Positions 1-7,959 of a DNA stretch of 13,324 nucleotides are shown here, one piece after another. The DNA is from Bacteroidia bacterium. GTDB lineage: Bacteria; Bacteroidota; Bacteroidia; Chitinophagales; Saprospiraceae. Every line of letters starts with the position of its first letter. Positions within the stretch are counted from its first letter, which is position 1. Location of the stretch: the NCBI GenBank assembly GCA_030432855.1, contig JAUILM010000066.1, positions 1 to 13,324 of the forward strand, given 5' to 3'. The notes below the pieces were generated by a model. The model saw only the letters and a program-made list of their open reading frames with translations. It searched no databases and had not been told where the DNA came from. The translations under genes and the position numbers were made by a program.

Positions 1-1247
1 AGATTCCTGAAATTGACCTTGTAATCGTGGACCTGTATCCTTTTGAAGATACCGTGGCCAATTCGGATGTGGAGGCCGAAATTATAGAGAAGATTGATAT
101 TGGTGGGATTTCACTCATCCGGGCTGCGGCAAAGAACTACCAGGATGTGATCGTCGTTGCATCAAAAAATGAATATCAGCTTTTGTCTGATCTTCTGATG
201 GAAAAGAAGGGAGTCAGTAGTCATGGTGATCGTCGAGAATTTGCTCGCAGGGCATTTAAGGTGTCTTCGCACTATGATGTAGCAATTTTCAATTACTTCA
301 ACGAGTCTTCTGATGATTTGGTTTTCAAGCAGAGTTATCATCAGGGCCACGAGCTGAGATATGGAGAAAATCCACATCAGAAAGGCATTTTCTATGGTGC
401 CTTGGAAGATATGTTTGATATTCTGAATGGTAAAGCACTTTCCTATAATAACCTGGTGGATGTTGACGCGGCCGTATCTCTTATGCGTGAGTTTAAGGAT
501 GCACCTCCCACATTTGCAGTATTAAAACATACTAATGCTTGTGGTGTTGCAACAAGAGATACAGTACTAGAGGCGTGGAAAGACGCACTTGCCGGGGACA
601 ATATTTCTGCGTTCGGTGGTATCCTGATCAGTAATACAACTATCGACTTAGAGACCGCGCAATCGATCGACACTATTTTTTATGAAGTGTTGATTGCTCC
701 GGATTTTGAAGAGGATGCGTTGACTCATCTAAAGAAGAAGAAAAAACGAATCTTACTCCGCATCAAGGATTATTCGATTCAGTCACGTCAGTTTAAGAGC
801 TTGCTTAATGGCATTATCGCACAGGATGCAGATCTGAAAACTGAAAGTTCGGCTGAGTTTGAGACAGTTACAAAGGTTGAGCCTACACAAACACAGGTTG
901 ATGACCTGGTTTTCGCCAATATTTGTGCAAAGCATTTAAAATCCAATACCATCGCCCTGGTGAAAAACCGACAGCTCCTGGGTATGGGGTGTGGTCAGAC
1001 CTCACGAGTGGACGCTTTGAAACAGGCGATCCTCAAAGCCAGGCATTTCGGATTTGATCTGGAGGGAAGTGTCATGGCTTCGGATGCTTTTTTCCCATTT
1101 CCTGACTGTGTTGAGATTGCAGATGGTGCTGGTATAAAGGCAGTGGTTCAACCTGGAGGCTCTATCAAGGACCAGGCCAGTATTGACTACTGTGATGCTC
1201 ATGGTATGGCTATGGTCATGACGGGTATCCGTCACTTCAAACACTAG
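1..1247 (+). CDS. purH: Bifunctional IMP cyclohydrolase / AICAR formyltransferase, 5' end missing
   Basis: PurH carries out the last two steps of purine synthesis: formylation of AICAR, then ring closure to IMP, in the cytosol. The frame is open from base 3 to the stop at 1245-1247, giving 414 visible residues. Family members have a little over 500, so roughly the first 90-100 are outside the window. A GTG at 27 is an internal Val codon, not the start. Visible motifs in order are VDLYPF and KIDIGG from the MGS-like cyclohydrolase domain, then LRYGENPHQ, the catalytic Lys-His pair in LKHTNACGVA (about visible residues 175-176), SAFGGI, GCGQTSRVDA, and the family's C-terminal block ending TGIRHFKH. 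NACG replaces the NPCG of E. coli PurH. coaX begins 3 nt after the stop, so the two are likely cotranscribed. Identity is secure. Confidence 0.97.
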   Translation, partial: IPEIDLVIVDLYPFEDTVANSDVEAEIIEKIDIGGISLIRAAAKNYQDVIVVASKNEYQLLSDLLMEKKGVSSHGDRREFARRAFKVSSHYDVAIFNYFNESSDDLVFKQSYHQGHELRYGENPHQKGIFYGALEDMFDILNGKALSYNNLVDVDAAVSLMREFKDAPPTFAVLKHTNACGVATRDTVLEAWKDALAGDNISAFGGILISNTTIDLETAQSIDTIFYEVLIAPDFEEDALTHLKKKKKRILLRIKDYSIQSRQFKSLLNGIIAQDADLKTESSAEFETVTKVEPTQTQVDDLVFANICAKHLKSNTIALVKNRQLLGMGCGQTSRVDALKQAILKARHFGFDLEGSVMASDAFFPFPDCVEIADGAGIKAVVQPGGSIKDQASIDYCDAHGMAMVMTGIRHFKH

Positions 1248-1250
1248 TCT

Positions 1251-1982
1251 TTGGAAACGATCGCAGTTGATATTGGAACTACCCTGGTTAAAGTAGCCCA
1301 TTTCAATGGTATGGAGCTCGTAAAGCTATATCGACAACAGCGATTCAATAATGCTTCTCTTGTAAGACTCGAAAAAGAATTTCCAGAGGCATACATCATA
1401 ATATCCTCTGTGCGGCATCTTACAGATAAGATGACACAGCAGATAGCAGACCATCAAAAGGTGTTTTATCTGGATAATTCTCTGGAGCTTCCCATTCAGG
1501 TACTCTATAAAACACCGGAAACCCTGGGTAAGGACAGAATTGCTGCCACAGTGGGAGCCTGGTCTCATTTTCCAGAACAGGGTAGTCTCGTGATTGATGC
1601 GGGTACGTGTATTACCTATGATATCGTTTTGGAGGATGGGCGATATCTGGGAGGTAATATATCACCCGGGATACAAATGCGTTTGAATGCCATGCATACG
1701 ATGACCCGCAAGTTGCCACAAGTCCAGCATACGGAAGATTTACCGGAATGGGGTACTACTACGGCAACTGCATTACAAGTAGGTGCGGCTTTAGGATCTC
1801 TTAAGGAAATCGAGGGATTTATAAAAGATTATAGGAAAAAATTTGGCAAACTTAACATTCTCTTAACCGGCGGTGACAGCCATTTTTTTGTTAATAGATT
1901 GAAATCTAAGATATTTGCCAGCCCTAATTTGGTTTTGGAGGGTCTTAACAAAATACTGCAGCATAATGTACAATCCATTTAA
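1251..1982 (+). CDS. coaX: Type III pantothenate kinase
   Basis: CoaX phosphorylates pantothenate with ATP, the first committed step of coenzyme A synthesis, in the cytosol. The 243 residues are normal length for the type III family, which belongs to the ASKHA (acetate kinase/Hsp70/actin) fold. Visible motifs: the first phosphate-binding loop VDIGTT with Asp7, TLGKDRIAA (residues 91-99), VIDAGTCITYD (114-124) with the second conserved Asp116, GGNISPG (134-140), and GGDS near the end (207-210). The start is TTG at 1251, only 3 nt after the purH stop. No ATG lies upstream in frame, and the DIGTT motif at residue 7 fits the usual position, so TTG is preferred. The 3' end overlaps the next start by 17 nt, indicating an operon with the outer-membrane protein. 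Confidence 0.95.
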   Translation: METIAVDIGTTLVKVAHFNGMELVKLYRQQRFNNASLVRLEKEFPEAYIIISSVRHLTDKMTQQIADHQKVFYLDNSLELPIQVLYKTPETLGKDRIAATVGAWSHFPEQGSLVIDAGTCITYDIVLEDGRYLGGNISPGIQMRLNAMHTMTRKLPQVQHTEDLPEWGTTTATALQVGAALGSLKEIEGFIKDYRKKFGKLNILLTGGDSHFFVNRLKSKIFASPNLVLEGLNKILQHNVQSI

Positions 1983-3324
1983 GAAGCTTTTGGTCTTCAC
2001 CACTATGCTCAGTATGAGTGGTATGCTATTCGCACAGAGTAGTCTAAATTCTCCATACTCGCGATACGGTTTAGGAGATCTTAATACCATGAATTTTGCC
2101 CCAGTTACCATGATGGGTGGTATCTCGGCTGGATATGCAGACGCATATTTTACAAATGTTGACAATCCAGCATCACTGGGTGCCCTTACTGCCACCTCTT
2201 TCGAGGTGGGATTCGATGCTCTTCGGAAGTCTTTGCAAGTAGGTGATGAGAAAGAGGCATTTTGGGGAGGAAATCTCAATTATTTTTCACTTGCCTTCCC
2301 TTTGATTAACTCTGTAAATCGATTGCTGGATCGTCGAAGTAGTGACTTCAATTGGGGTATGAGCATCTCACTTTTACCAAATAGTCGTGTTAGTCACTAC
2401 AATTCTAATGCTGAGTTTATAGAGGGAGTAGGTGATATTACCCGGGAGTATGCTGGTTCAGGCGGTACAAATCGTGTGATGATTGGCAATGGTGCCAAGT
2501 ATAAAAACTGGTACTTTGGATTAAATCTGGGGTATATGTTTGGTTCTATTAAGGACGAAAGAGCCGTGCTTTACGAAGATGTAACCACGTCCGCCAATTA
2601 TTCCCTGCAAGAATCTGCATATCGGGGATTCTTTTGGAAGTTTGGTGCACAGTATGAACTAGATTTATCAGATGGAAAGGGAGCTGAGGATCCTCGTGCT
2701 ATAAAAAGTCTCCGGTTTGGATTGACATACAACAGCAAATGGAATTTCACCACGGTATCGTATGCCTTTGACGCCATCAAAAGTTCTAACTATGGAGGCC
2801 TCAGCGATGACTTTGCCGATGAGGAGACTGATACAATTTCAGTGACCGATGCCTTAAAGCAGACTGGTACATACCCCGGGGAACTGTCACTCGGCATGAC
2901 ATACAGACGAGGAACCAAGTGGGTGGCAGGCGTCAATTTGAGGATGGGTTCCTGGTCAAATTATCAAAATGAAAGCCAGGGAGAAAATACCAATCTGGCA
3001 AATGCCTACGAGTTTGGTATTGGAGGCCAATGGGTACCTGATGCAGCCTCTTATCGATATTATCATCGAAGGATGATGTATCGAGCAGGATTTACTTTCG
3101 GCAAAGATCCAAGGGTGATTGATGACGAAGCAATTAAGACCTGGAGACTACATGCTGGAATTGGTCTGCCTGTCGTGCTGTCTAGACAATTATCATTTAT
3201 TAACTTAGGGGTTGAATACGGAAATAATGGTGGCAATATTCCCATAAAAGAAGGAGTCTTTCGGTTTAATGTGGGATTTACACTCAATAATAATCTATGG
3301 TTTTATAAAAGAAAATATGACTAA
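1966..3324 (+). CDS. Outer-membrane beta-barrel protein, FadL/PorV-like
   Basis: This is a predicted outer-membrane protein of 452 residues. I chose ATG at 1966 over an upstream in-frame ATG at 1915 because it puts a clean signal peptide at the N-terminus: YNPFKK, a hydrophobic stretch, then LFAQ with likely cleavage near residue 24. The mature N-terminus reads SSLNSPYSRYGLGDL, followed by an aromatic and Gly-rich sequence with alternating hydrophobic residues (for example YFGLNLGYMFG and GVNLRMGSW), as expected of a barrel. The NSPYSRYGLGD opening and a following NPASLG motif are typical of Bacteroidota FadL/OmpP1/PorV-like proteins. From memory, coaX is often followed by such a gene in this phylum. 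The start lies inside coaX and the stop is 2 nt before the next gene. The transported or bound substrate is unknown, and I see no evidence tying it to type IX secretion. Confidence 0.85.
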   Translation: MYNPFKKLLVFTTMLSMSGMLFAQSSLNSPYSRYGLGDLNTMNFAPVTMMGGISAGYADAYFTNVDNPASLGALTATSFEVGFDALRKSLQVGDEKEAFWGGNLNYFSLAFPLINSVNRLLDRRSSDFNWGMSISLLPNSRVSHYNSNAEFIEGVGDITREYAGSGGTNRVMIGNGAKYKNWYFGLNLGYMFGSIKDERAVLYEDVTTSANYSLQESAYRGFFWKFGAQYELDLSDGKGAEDPRAIKSLRFGLTYNSKWNFTTVSYAFDAIKSSNYGGLSDDFADEETDTISVTDALKQTGTYPGELSLGMTYRRGTKWVAGVNLRMGSWSNYQNESQGENTNLANAYEFGIGGQWVPDAASYRYYHRRMMYRAGFTFGKDPRVIDDEAIKTWRLHAGIGLPVVLSRQLSFINLGVEYGNNGGNIPIKEGVFRFNVGFTLNNNLWFYKRKYD

Positions 3325-3326
3325 CT

Positions 3327-4748
3327 ATGGCTAATAAGAAACACATACTCGTCTGTCTGCTCCTGATGGTATCTGGATTTAGTTATCAGCTCATAGCTCA
3401 ATGTGAGACTTGGGTCGGTTCCGCTCAGCAAGAAGAAGCAGAAAATGCACATACTAACTATCGTTCTGCTTTGAAGATGCAGGATATGGAGTTGGCCTTT
3501 GCTGAATGGCAAAAGGCATATGATATAGCCCCTGCAGCTGATGGTCTGAGAGACTTTCACTACATGGACGGTATCAAGATCTATAAAGAGAAAATTAAAA
3601 GCGAAGCAGACGCTGCCAAAAAGACTGAGATGATCAATATTGTGAAAGATCTCTATGATCAGGCAGCGACATGCTATGAATCAGGTGCTATCAAGCTCAG
3701 AAATTGTGACGAAGCTTGTCAGGTCAAGAAGGCCGGTCAGGTGCTCGGAAGAAAAGGGTATGACATGTTTTATGAGTTCAATGCGCCTTATGGAGAAAAT
3801 CTTGAGGTGTTCGAACAAGCCCTTGAAAAGGGAGGTGAAGTGCAGGAGTATATCGTTTTCGAGCCCGTTGCCAATATCTTAGTTTATCAATATCAGAACG
3901 GTAAGGTTGAAGCGGAAAAGGTGCGAGAATTGCATCAGAAACTGGTAGAGGCTGCCGATTATGGCATTGAAAATGATGAACAATACAAGGCGTACTATGA
4001 GTCTTCCAAGGCTCGTATGTTGGCAAAGTTTGCCGAAATCGAAAGTGACATCTTCGACTGTGATTATTTTAAGTCAAAGCTGGAGCCTATGTACAACGAA
4101 AAGCCTGATGATCCTGAGGTTGTTAAATACGTGTACAACAAGCTGCTACAGGAAGGCTGTGATAAGAATGATCCTTTCCTGGCTCAGCTACAGGGAGAAT
4201 ATGAATCATATGCGGCCGAGGAAAATGCAAAGATGCAGGCCGAGTTTGAAGCGAATAATCCAGCAGTAGTTGCCAACCGACTTTATCGTGAAGGTGATTA
4301 TGAAGGTGCCATAGAAAAATATAGTGATGCCATCGAAAAGGAAGAAGATGGTGATAAGCGAGCGCAGTATTATTTCAGCATTGCATCAATCGAGGGTAGG
4401 AAATTGGGAAAATTGCAAAGCGCGAGAGCGAATGCCGTTAAGGCAGCTGAATTAAGAGAGGGATGGGGTCAGCCCTATATCCTGATTGGTGATCTGTATG
4501 CAGATGCAGCTAAATCCTGTGGAGGTGATGCATGGGGTCAGCGCGTTGTGATTTTGGCTGCATTAGACAAATATCAGCATGCCAAGGCGATAGACGAAGA
4601 AGCCGCATCGGAGGCAAATCGAAAAATCGGTGCTTACAATGGCCACAAGCCTAGCAAAGATGAAGCTTTTATGCGTGGACATAAGGAAGGAGATGTCCTT
4701 AGCACAGGATGCTGGATTGGTGAAAGAACAACATTGAGAGTACAGTAA
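3327..4748 (+). CDS. Secreted TPR-repeat protein, paralogue 1
   Basis: This 473-residue exported protein has tetratricopeptide-type helices and an unknown role. Residues 1-25 form a signal peptide (KK, hydrophobic core, LIA|QC). Residues 35-85 hold the family block AENAHTNYR...APAADG. The clearest TPR-like hairpins are at about 312-395 (YREGDYEGAIEKYSDAI and onward). The C-terminal block contains SCGG (C398) and closes with GCWI (C462) and TTLR. Eight cysteines follow the signal (26, 116, 127, 131, 245, 278, 398, 462), and six have counterparts in the paralogue at 4868-6280, so disulfides are likely in the periplasm. It starts 2 nt after the barrel gene and ends before a strong terminator, so it is last in the purH-coaX operon. 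A scaffold or partner for the barrel protein is a guess from position only. Confidence 0.85.
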   Translation: MANKKHILVCLLLMVSGFSYQLIAQCETWVGSAQQEEAENAHTNYRSALKMQDMELAFAEWQKAYDIAPAADGLRDFHYMDGIKIYKEKIKSEADAAKKTEMINIVKDLYDQAATCYESGAIKLRNCDEACQVKKAGQVLGRKGYDMFYEFNAPYGENLEVFEQALEKGGEVQEYIVFEPVANILVYQYQNGKVEAEKVRELHQKLVEAADYGIENDEQYKAYYESSKARMLAKFAEIESDIFDCDYFKSKLEPMYNEKPDDPEVVKYVYNKLLQEGCDKNDPFLAQLQGEYESYAAEENAKMQAEFEANNPAVVANRLYREGDYEGAIEKYSDAIEKEEDGDKRAQYYFSIASIEGRKLGKLQSARANAVKAAELREGWGQPYILIGDLYADAAKSCGGDAWGQRVVILAALDKYQHAKAIDEEAASEANRKIGAYNGHKPSKDEAFMRGHKEGDVLSTGCWIGERTTLRVQ

Positions 4749-4788
4749 TCACTGGATGGTCGCTTTCAATCAAGGGTAAAAGAATAAA

Positions 4789-4825
4789 AAAGGCCTCGTA
4801 AAATACTTACGGGGCCTTTGTTTTT
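4789..4825 (+). terminator. Rho-independent terminator after the first TPR gene
   Basis: A 13-bp stem has arms at 4789-4801 (AAAGGCCTCGTAA) and 4807-4819 (TTACGGGGCCTTT), with one G-U pair and a 5-nt loop. It is followed by G and five T at 4821-4825. An A-run before the left arm means it could also act on the other strand. It separates the two TPR genes into different transcripts. Confidence 0.88.
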
Positions 4826-4844
4826 GCACAAGTTCTTATTTTCG
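4817..4844 (+). promoter_or_regulatory. Candidate promoter for the second TPR gene
   Basis: TATTTTCG at 4837-4844 matches the Bacteroidota -7 consensus TAnnTTTG except at one fixed position, and lies 23 nt before the start codon at 4868. A TTG at 4818-4820 could be the -33 element, but its 16-nt spacing is slightly short and it sits inside the terminator's right arm. A promoter is expected here because the terminator just upstream isolates the next gene. The exact site is uncertain. Confidence 0.3.
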
Positions 4845-4867
4845 AAGCACTGAAATCTTTATGACCT

Positions 4868-6280
4868 ATGAAAGGAAAATTATGGATGTTGCTCATATGG
4901 GTCTATGCCTGTACGCCGAAAGTGTCGGATAGTATCTCGGATGCACCCAAGGTGCCCTCTGTGGATTCTCTGGCAGCAACGGTTGGACCCTGTGGCACCT
5001 TCTCTGATACACCTCGTAAGGACGAGGCGGAAAATGCCCATGTGATCTATCGCGATTTTCTTCGCCAGGGTCATTATGAAGAGGCATTTCCATATTGGGA
5101 GACCGCCTATAAGTTAGCTCCTGCGGCAGATGGGAAGCGCAACACACACTATGCGGATGGCATCCGATTCTATGAGTATTTCTATGCAAAAGAGACAGAT
5201 CCTGCAAAAAAAGAGGAACAGATTGATCAAATATTTAAATTCTATGATCAGATAAGTGAGTGCTACAGTGAGGAAGGATATGTAGCAGGAAGAAAAGCTT
5301 TTGATCTCTATTACAAGTATAAGGACCGTGCGTCTCAGGAGGAGATTTTTAAACTTTTTAAAAAGTCCATAGATACAGATGGTGAAGACGCCCAATTCTT
5401 CATTCTAAACCCTTTTACGGATATTCTGGTCAGACGATTTCAGGCTGGTGATATCTCCATGGAGGAGGCCCAGAAGTATGAGGAGAAGATAGCTTCGCGG
5501 CTACAGAAAGGACTTGAAAGTGGAGAAAATAGGGCGCAGTGGCAGATTATCAACGAATATGTGCCCCGGCGATTGGAAGCATTTGAAGGTGTGAAAGGGT
5601 TTTATGATTGTCAGTACTACACAGAAAAATATCTGCCTCTCTTCGAAAGCGATACAGGTAATTGCGAAGTCATCGACGAAGTTTTTGGCCGCCTGAAATG
5701 GGGTGGGTGCACAGATACGGATGAAAACCTCATCACTTTGGCCAAGGCGAGAAGAAACAACTGCATTGTCGCTGCACCACCTTCTGATGCCCGCCTGGCT
5801 TATGAAGCGTTGAGAAATGGAGAATATGAGGAAGCCATTAGTAAATTTCAGGAAGCCTCAGACAAAGCGGATGATAATGAGAAAAAAGCAGACTACCTGT
5901 TACTCATTTCTAAGATCTATTATAGCCACCTGAAAAATTTTCCTCAGGCAAGAAAATTTGCACTGGAGGCAGCTAATTTCAAAGCCAATTGGGGCGAGCC
6001 GTATTTACTAATAGGTAGACTCTATGCTTCCAGTGGCCCGCTCTGCGGACCAGGTCGTGGTTGGGACAGTCAGATTGTGGTGTGGCCTGCTATTGACAAG
6101 TGGAATCAGGCCAAAAGAATTGATCCGGATGCTGCTGCTGAAGCAAACAAATGGATTGCTACCTACGCGCAGTATATGCCGAGCAAAGAAGATATTTTCC
6201 AACGCACTTTGCAGGAGGGTCAGACCTTTCGTGTGGGATGCTGGATCCAGGAAAATACTAGCATTAGGGCTGCCAGGTGA
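4868..6280 (+). CDS. TPR-repeat lipoprotein, paralogue 2
   Basis: This 470-residue protein is the tandem paralogue of the gene at 3327-4748. Shared blocks are AENAH..YR (54-62), APAADG followed by HYADGI (84-99), DCQYY (247-251), and a C-terminal region with N-W-G-E-P-Y-L-L-I-G, C393, the IDKW/EAN block and a GCWIQE...IR ending. Six cysteines align with paralogue 1 (42, 132, 248, 281, 393, 458). Unlike paralogue 1, the N-terminus reads as a short hydrophobic segment ending WVYAC, a relaxed lipobox with Cys15, so lipid anchoring is likely. TPR-like helices are clearest at about 307-410. It has its own transcript start, lying after a terminator, and is coupled to the FKBP gene by a TGATG junction. 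Function is unknown; an envelope scaffold role is inference. Confidence 0.85.
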   Translation: MKGKLWMLLIWVYACTPKVSDSISDAPKVPSVDSLAATVGPCGTFSDTPRKDEAENAHVIYRDFLRQGHYEEAFPYWETAYKLAPAADGKRNTHYADGIRFYEYFYAKETDPAKKEEQIDQIFKFYDQISECYSEEGYVAGRKAFDLYYKYKDRASQEEIFKLFKKSIDTDGEDAQFFILNPFTDILVRRFQAGDISMEEAQKYEEKIASRLQKGLESGENRAQWQIINEYVPRRLEAFEGVKGFYDCQYYTEKYLPLFESDTGNCEVIDEVFGRLKWGGCTDTDENLITLAKARRNNCIVAAPPSDARLAYEALRNGEYEEAISKFQEASDKADDNEKKADYLLLISKIYYSHLKNFPQARKFALEAANFKANWGEPYLLIGRLYASSGPLCGPGRGWDSQIVVWPAIDKWNQAKRIDPDAAAEANKWIATYAQYMPSKEDIFQRTLQEGQTFRVGCWIQENTSIRAAR

Positions 6281-6855
6281 TGCACAGTTGGATTTCTGCT
6301 ATCGGCTGTATTTTGCTCACATTTAGTATCATTTGTTGTGGATCTCCCGACAAATCATCTGAAACGCCCGTAGACTGGGAAGTCCCTGAAGGTGATGAAG
6401 ATGGTTTACTTATGCATTACGCGGCTTATATGACGGCAAATCCACAGGATACACCTTCCATAGAGCAAAATGAGGTAATCGAATTTCTGGTGGATAAAGG
6501 CTGGCAAATGCAACATGATCCGGCGGGCATTTTTTATCATGTTCTGGAAGCGGGGTCTGGCGTGACACCAGAGTGGGGCAGTAGGGTCAGGGTACACTAC
6601 AACGGATATACACTGGATGGCAGGAAGTTCGATAGTACGTTTGATCGAAATGAGGACTTTACATTCTATGTGGGGAATGTGGTCAGTGGTTGGAATCTTT
6701 CACTTTACCATTTGAGACCAGGAGGCAGAGGTGTCTTCCTGATTCCTGCTCACCTGGCCTATGGATCTAAAGGTTTTGGCAGACTGGTTGGGCCTGACGA
6801 GCACTTACTTTTCGAAATAGAATTGCTGGAAATAGTAGAAGAAAAAGGGGACTGA
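6280..6855 (+). CDS. FKBP-type peptidyl-prolyl cis-trans isomerase, predicted lipoprotein
   Basis: FKBP-type enzymes catalyse prolyl cis-trans isomerisation and assist protein folding; this one is predicted to work in the envelope. It has 191 residues from ATG 6280, chosen over the adjacent GTG at 6277 because ATG overlaps the previous stop as TGATG, a classic coupled junction. Residues 1-20 are a hydrophobic signal ending SIICCGS, with Cys20 (or Cys19) the probable lipidation site. After a linker, the FKBP domain spans about 85-187: VRVHYNGYTLDGRKFDST (103-120), the conserved Trp in VSGWN (138), LRPGGRG, IPAHLAYG (155-162), and the closing LLFEIELLEI. Size and layout resemble the GldI-type lipoprotein FKBPs of gliding Bacteroidota, but orthology cannot be judged here. 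Its likely clients include the neighbouring cysteine-rich TPR lipoprotein (inference). Confidence 0.92.
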   Translation: MHSWISAIGCILLTFSIICCGSPDKSSETPVDWEVPEGDEDGLLMHYAAYMTANPQDTPSIEQNEVIEFLVDKGWQMQHDPAGIFYHVLEAGSGVTPEWGSRVRVHYNGYTLDGRKFDSTFDRNEDFTFYVGNVVSGWNLSLYHLRPGGRGVFLIPAHLAYGSKGFGRLVGPDEHLLFEIELLEIVEEKGD

Positions 6856-6882
6856 AGGTTTCCAATCCCCATTCTTGTTTTT
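6842..6882. terminator. Bidirectional terminator between convergent genes
   Basis: GGGGA (6847-6851) pairs with TCCCC (6866-6870). A small inner GAA/TTC pairing sits between them, after a small internal loop. On the plus strand it is followed by ATTCTTGTTTTT. On the minus strand it is followed by five T (the A-run at 6842-6846). The left arm overlaps the last sense codons and the TGA of the FKBP gene. It likely ends both the FKBP transcript and the convergent dehydrogenase transcript. Confidence 0.55.
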
Positions 6883-6890
6883 GGTCTTCT

Positions 6891-7850
6891 TTATTTGTCG
6901 AGGTGGGCGATAATCTGATCGGCCAGCTCAAGCCCAATATTTGCCTGTGCTTCACCAGTGGCGGCACCAATATGAGGGCTTACAGAAATTTTTGGATGGT
7001 TTAGCAAGTTTGTGTTGGGAGTGGGTTCATTATTGAACACATCCAATGCGGCGCCTCTTACTTTTCCACTGTCAAGTGCTTCAAGTAATGCCTCCTCATC
7101 CACAATACCTCCACGTGCAGTATTTACAATGATGACACCATCTTTCATTTTTGCGATCTCTTCGGTACCCAGGAGGGCTTTGTCTCCACTAAAAGGTACA
7201 TGGGCAGTAATCACGTCACTGTTTGACAGCATAGTATCCATATCAACGGTAGAAATCTTAACAGACAATGAAGCCTGATCCATTTCAAATAGCTCGATCT
7301 CAATGGTTGCATCTGATACATACAAATCGACAGGTAGCACTTTCATACCCATGGCCAGGGCAACACGGGCAGTTTCCTGACCGATGCGGCCGAAACCTAG
7401 AATACCCAGTGTTTTTCCTTTTAACTCCATTCCACCACCATATGCTTTCTTCAAGGCCTTGAACTCAGTAGATCCCTTTACAGGCATTTCCCGATTGGCA
7501 AGATGAACGAAGCGAGAAAGTGACAATATGTGCGTAAAGGCAAGCTCAGCCACTGAGCGTGAAGAAGCAGCGGGAGTATTTGCCACCAATATGCCTTTTG
7601 ATCTAGCATACTCCACATCGATATTATCCATTCCCACACCACCCCGGGCGATTACCTTCAGGTTGGGACATTTATCGATGAGTTCTTTTCTGATTTTTGT
7701 AGCACTTCTGACAATGACAACGTCAAAAGCGGGTAATTTTTCAGGAAGTTCATCCTGTGGTATTTTGTCGGTGACCACCTCATAGCCGGCATCTTCCAAT
7801 AATAGTTTTCCGTCGGCACTGATACCGTCATTTGCTAGAATACGAATCAT
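6891..7850 (-). CDS. serA: D-3-phosphoglycerate dehydrogenase-like 2-hydroxyacid dehydrogenase
   Basis: This probably oxidises 3-phosphoglycerate with NAD, the first step of serine synthesis, in the cytosol. Its 319 residues make it the short form, lacking the C-terminal ACT regulatory domain of E. coli SerA, so feedback inhibition by serine through that domain is not expected. Visible motifs: VIARGGVGMDNID (67-78), the Rossmann loop GFGRIG (152-157), Asp175 after the second strand (consistent with NAD preference), the catalytic Arg246 in NTARGG, Glu275 in NNEP and His293 in SPHIGAAT. A segment of about 20 residues after Asp175 (ATIEIEL onward) is longer than in many relatives but, from memory, is usual in Bacteroidota. 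The ATG start at 7850 gives the standard N-terminus MIRILANDG. Another 2-hydroxyacid substrate cannot be excluded. Confidence 0.88.
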   Translation of the reverse strand: MIRILANDGISADGKLLLEDAGYEVVTDKIPQDELPEKLPAFDVVIVRSATKIRKELIDKCPNLKVIARGGVGMDNIDVEYARSKGILVANTPAASSRSVAELAFTHILSLSRFVHLANREMPVKGSTEFKALKKAYGGGMELKGKTLGILGFGRIGQETARVALAMGMKVLPVDLYVSDATIEIELFEMDQASLSVKISTVDMDTMLSNSDVITAHVPFSGDKALLGTEEIAKMKDGVIIVNTARGGIVDEEALLEALDSGKVRGAALDVFNNEPTPNTNLLNHPKISVSPHIGAATGEAQANIGLELADQIIAHLDK

Positions 7851-7873
7851 AATTAAGTCTTGAAATATTGCCG

Positions 7874-7881
7874 CAAAGGAA
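7874..7881 (-). promoter_or_regulatory. Candidate -7 element for the dehydrogenase gene
   Basis: On the minus strand this reads TTCCTTTG, one mismatch from the Bacteroidota -7 consensus TAnnTTTG, and lies 23 nt before the start codon, the same distance as in the second TPR gene. No TTG at a proper -33 spacing is visible, so the call rests on the -7 match and position only. Confidence 0.25.
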
Positions 7882-7959
7882 CATAATTTTCAACGAAAAA
7901 ACCTGATCTATTCTAATTAAGTAGAAATGAAAAGTGTGCCTTCTGGCATTTAGGTCGAA

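Noticed and set aside
27..29. GTG as the start of purH.
   Set aside because: The frame is open to the window edge and upstream codons encode family sequence; GTG is an internal Val.
1915..1965. Longer N-terminus for the outer-membrane barrel protein from ATG 1915.
   Set aside because: It would bury the signal peptide behind 17 extra residues read from coaX sequence in another frame; ATG 1966 gives a standard signal.
5114..5395. Hydrophobic antisense ORF of 93 codons inside the second TPR gene.
   Set aside because: Its hydrophobic look is the reverse-complement shadow of Lys/Glu-rich sense codons; no family resemblance and it is fully covered by a well-supported gene.
7937..7948. Short hairpin TGCC-TTCT-GGCA as a terminator for the minus-strand recG/small-protein genes.
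   Set aside because: Only a 4-bp stem, and on the minus strand the T-rich stretch is broken and starts after two other bases; too weak to call.
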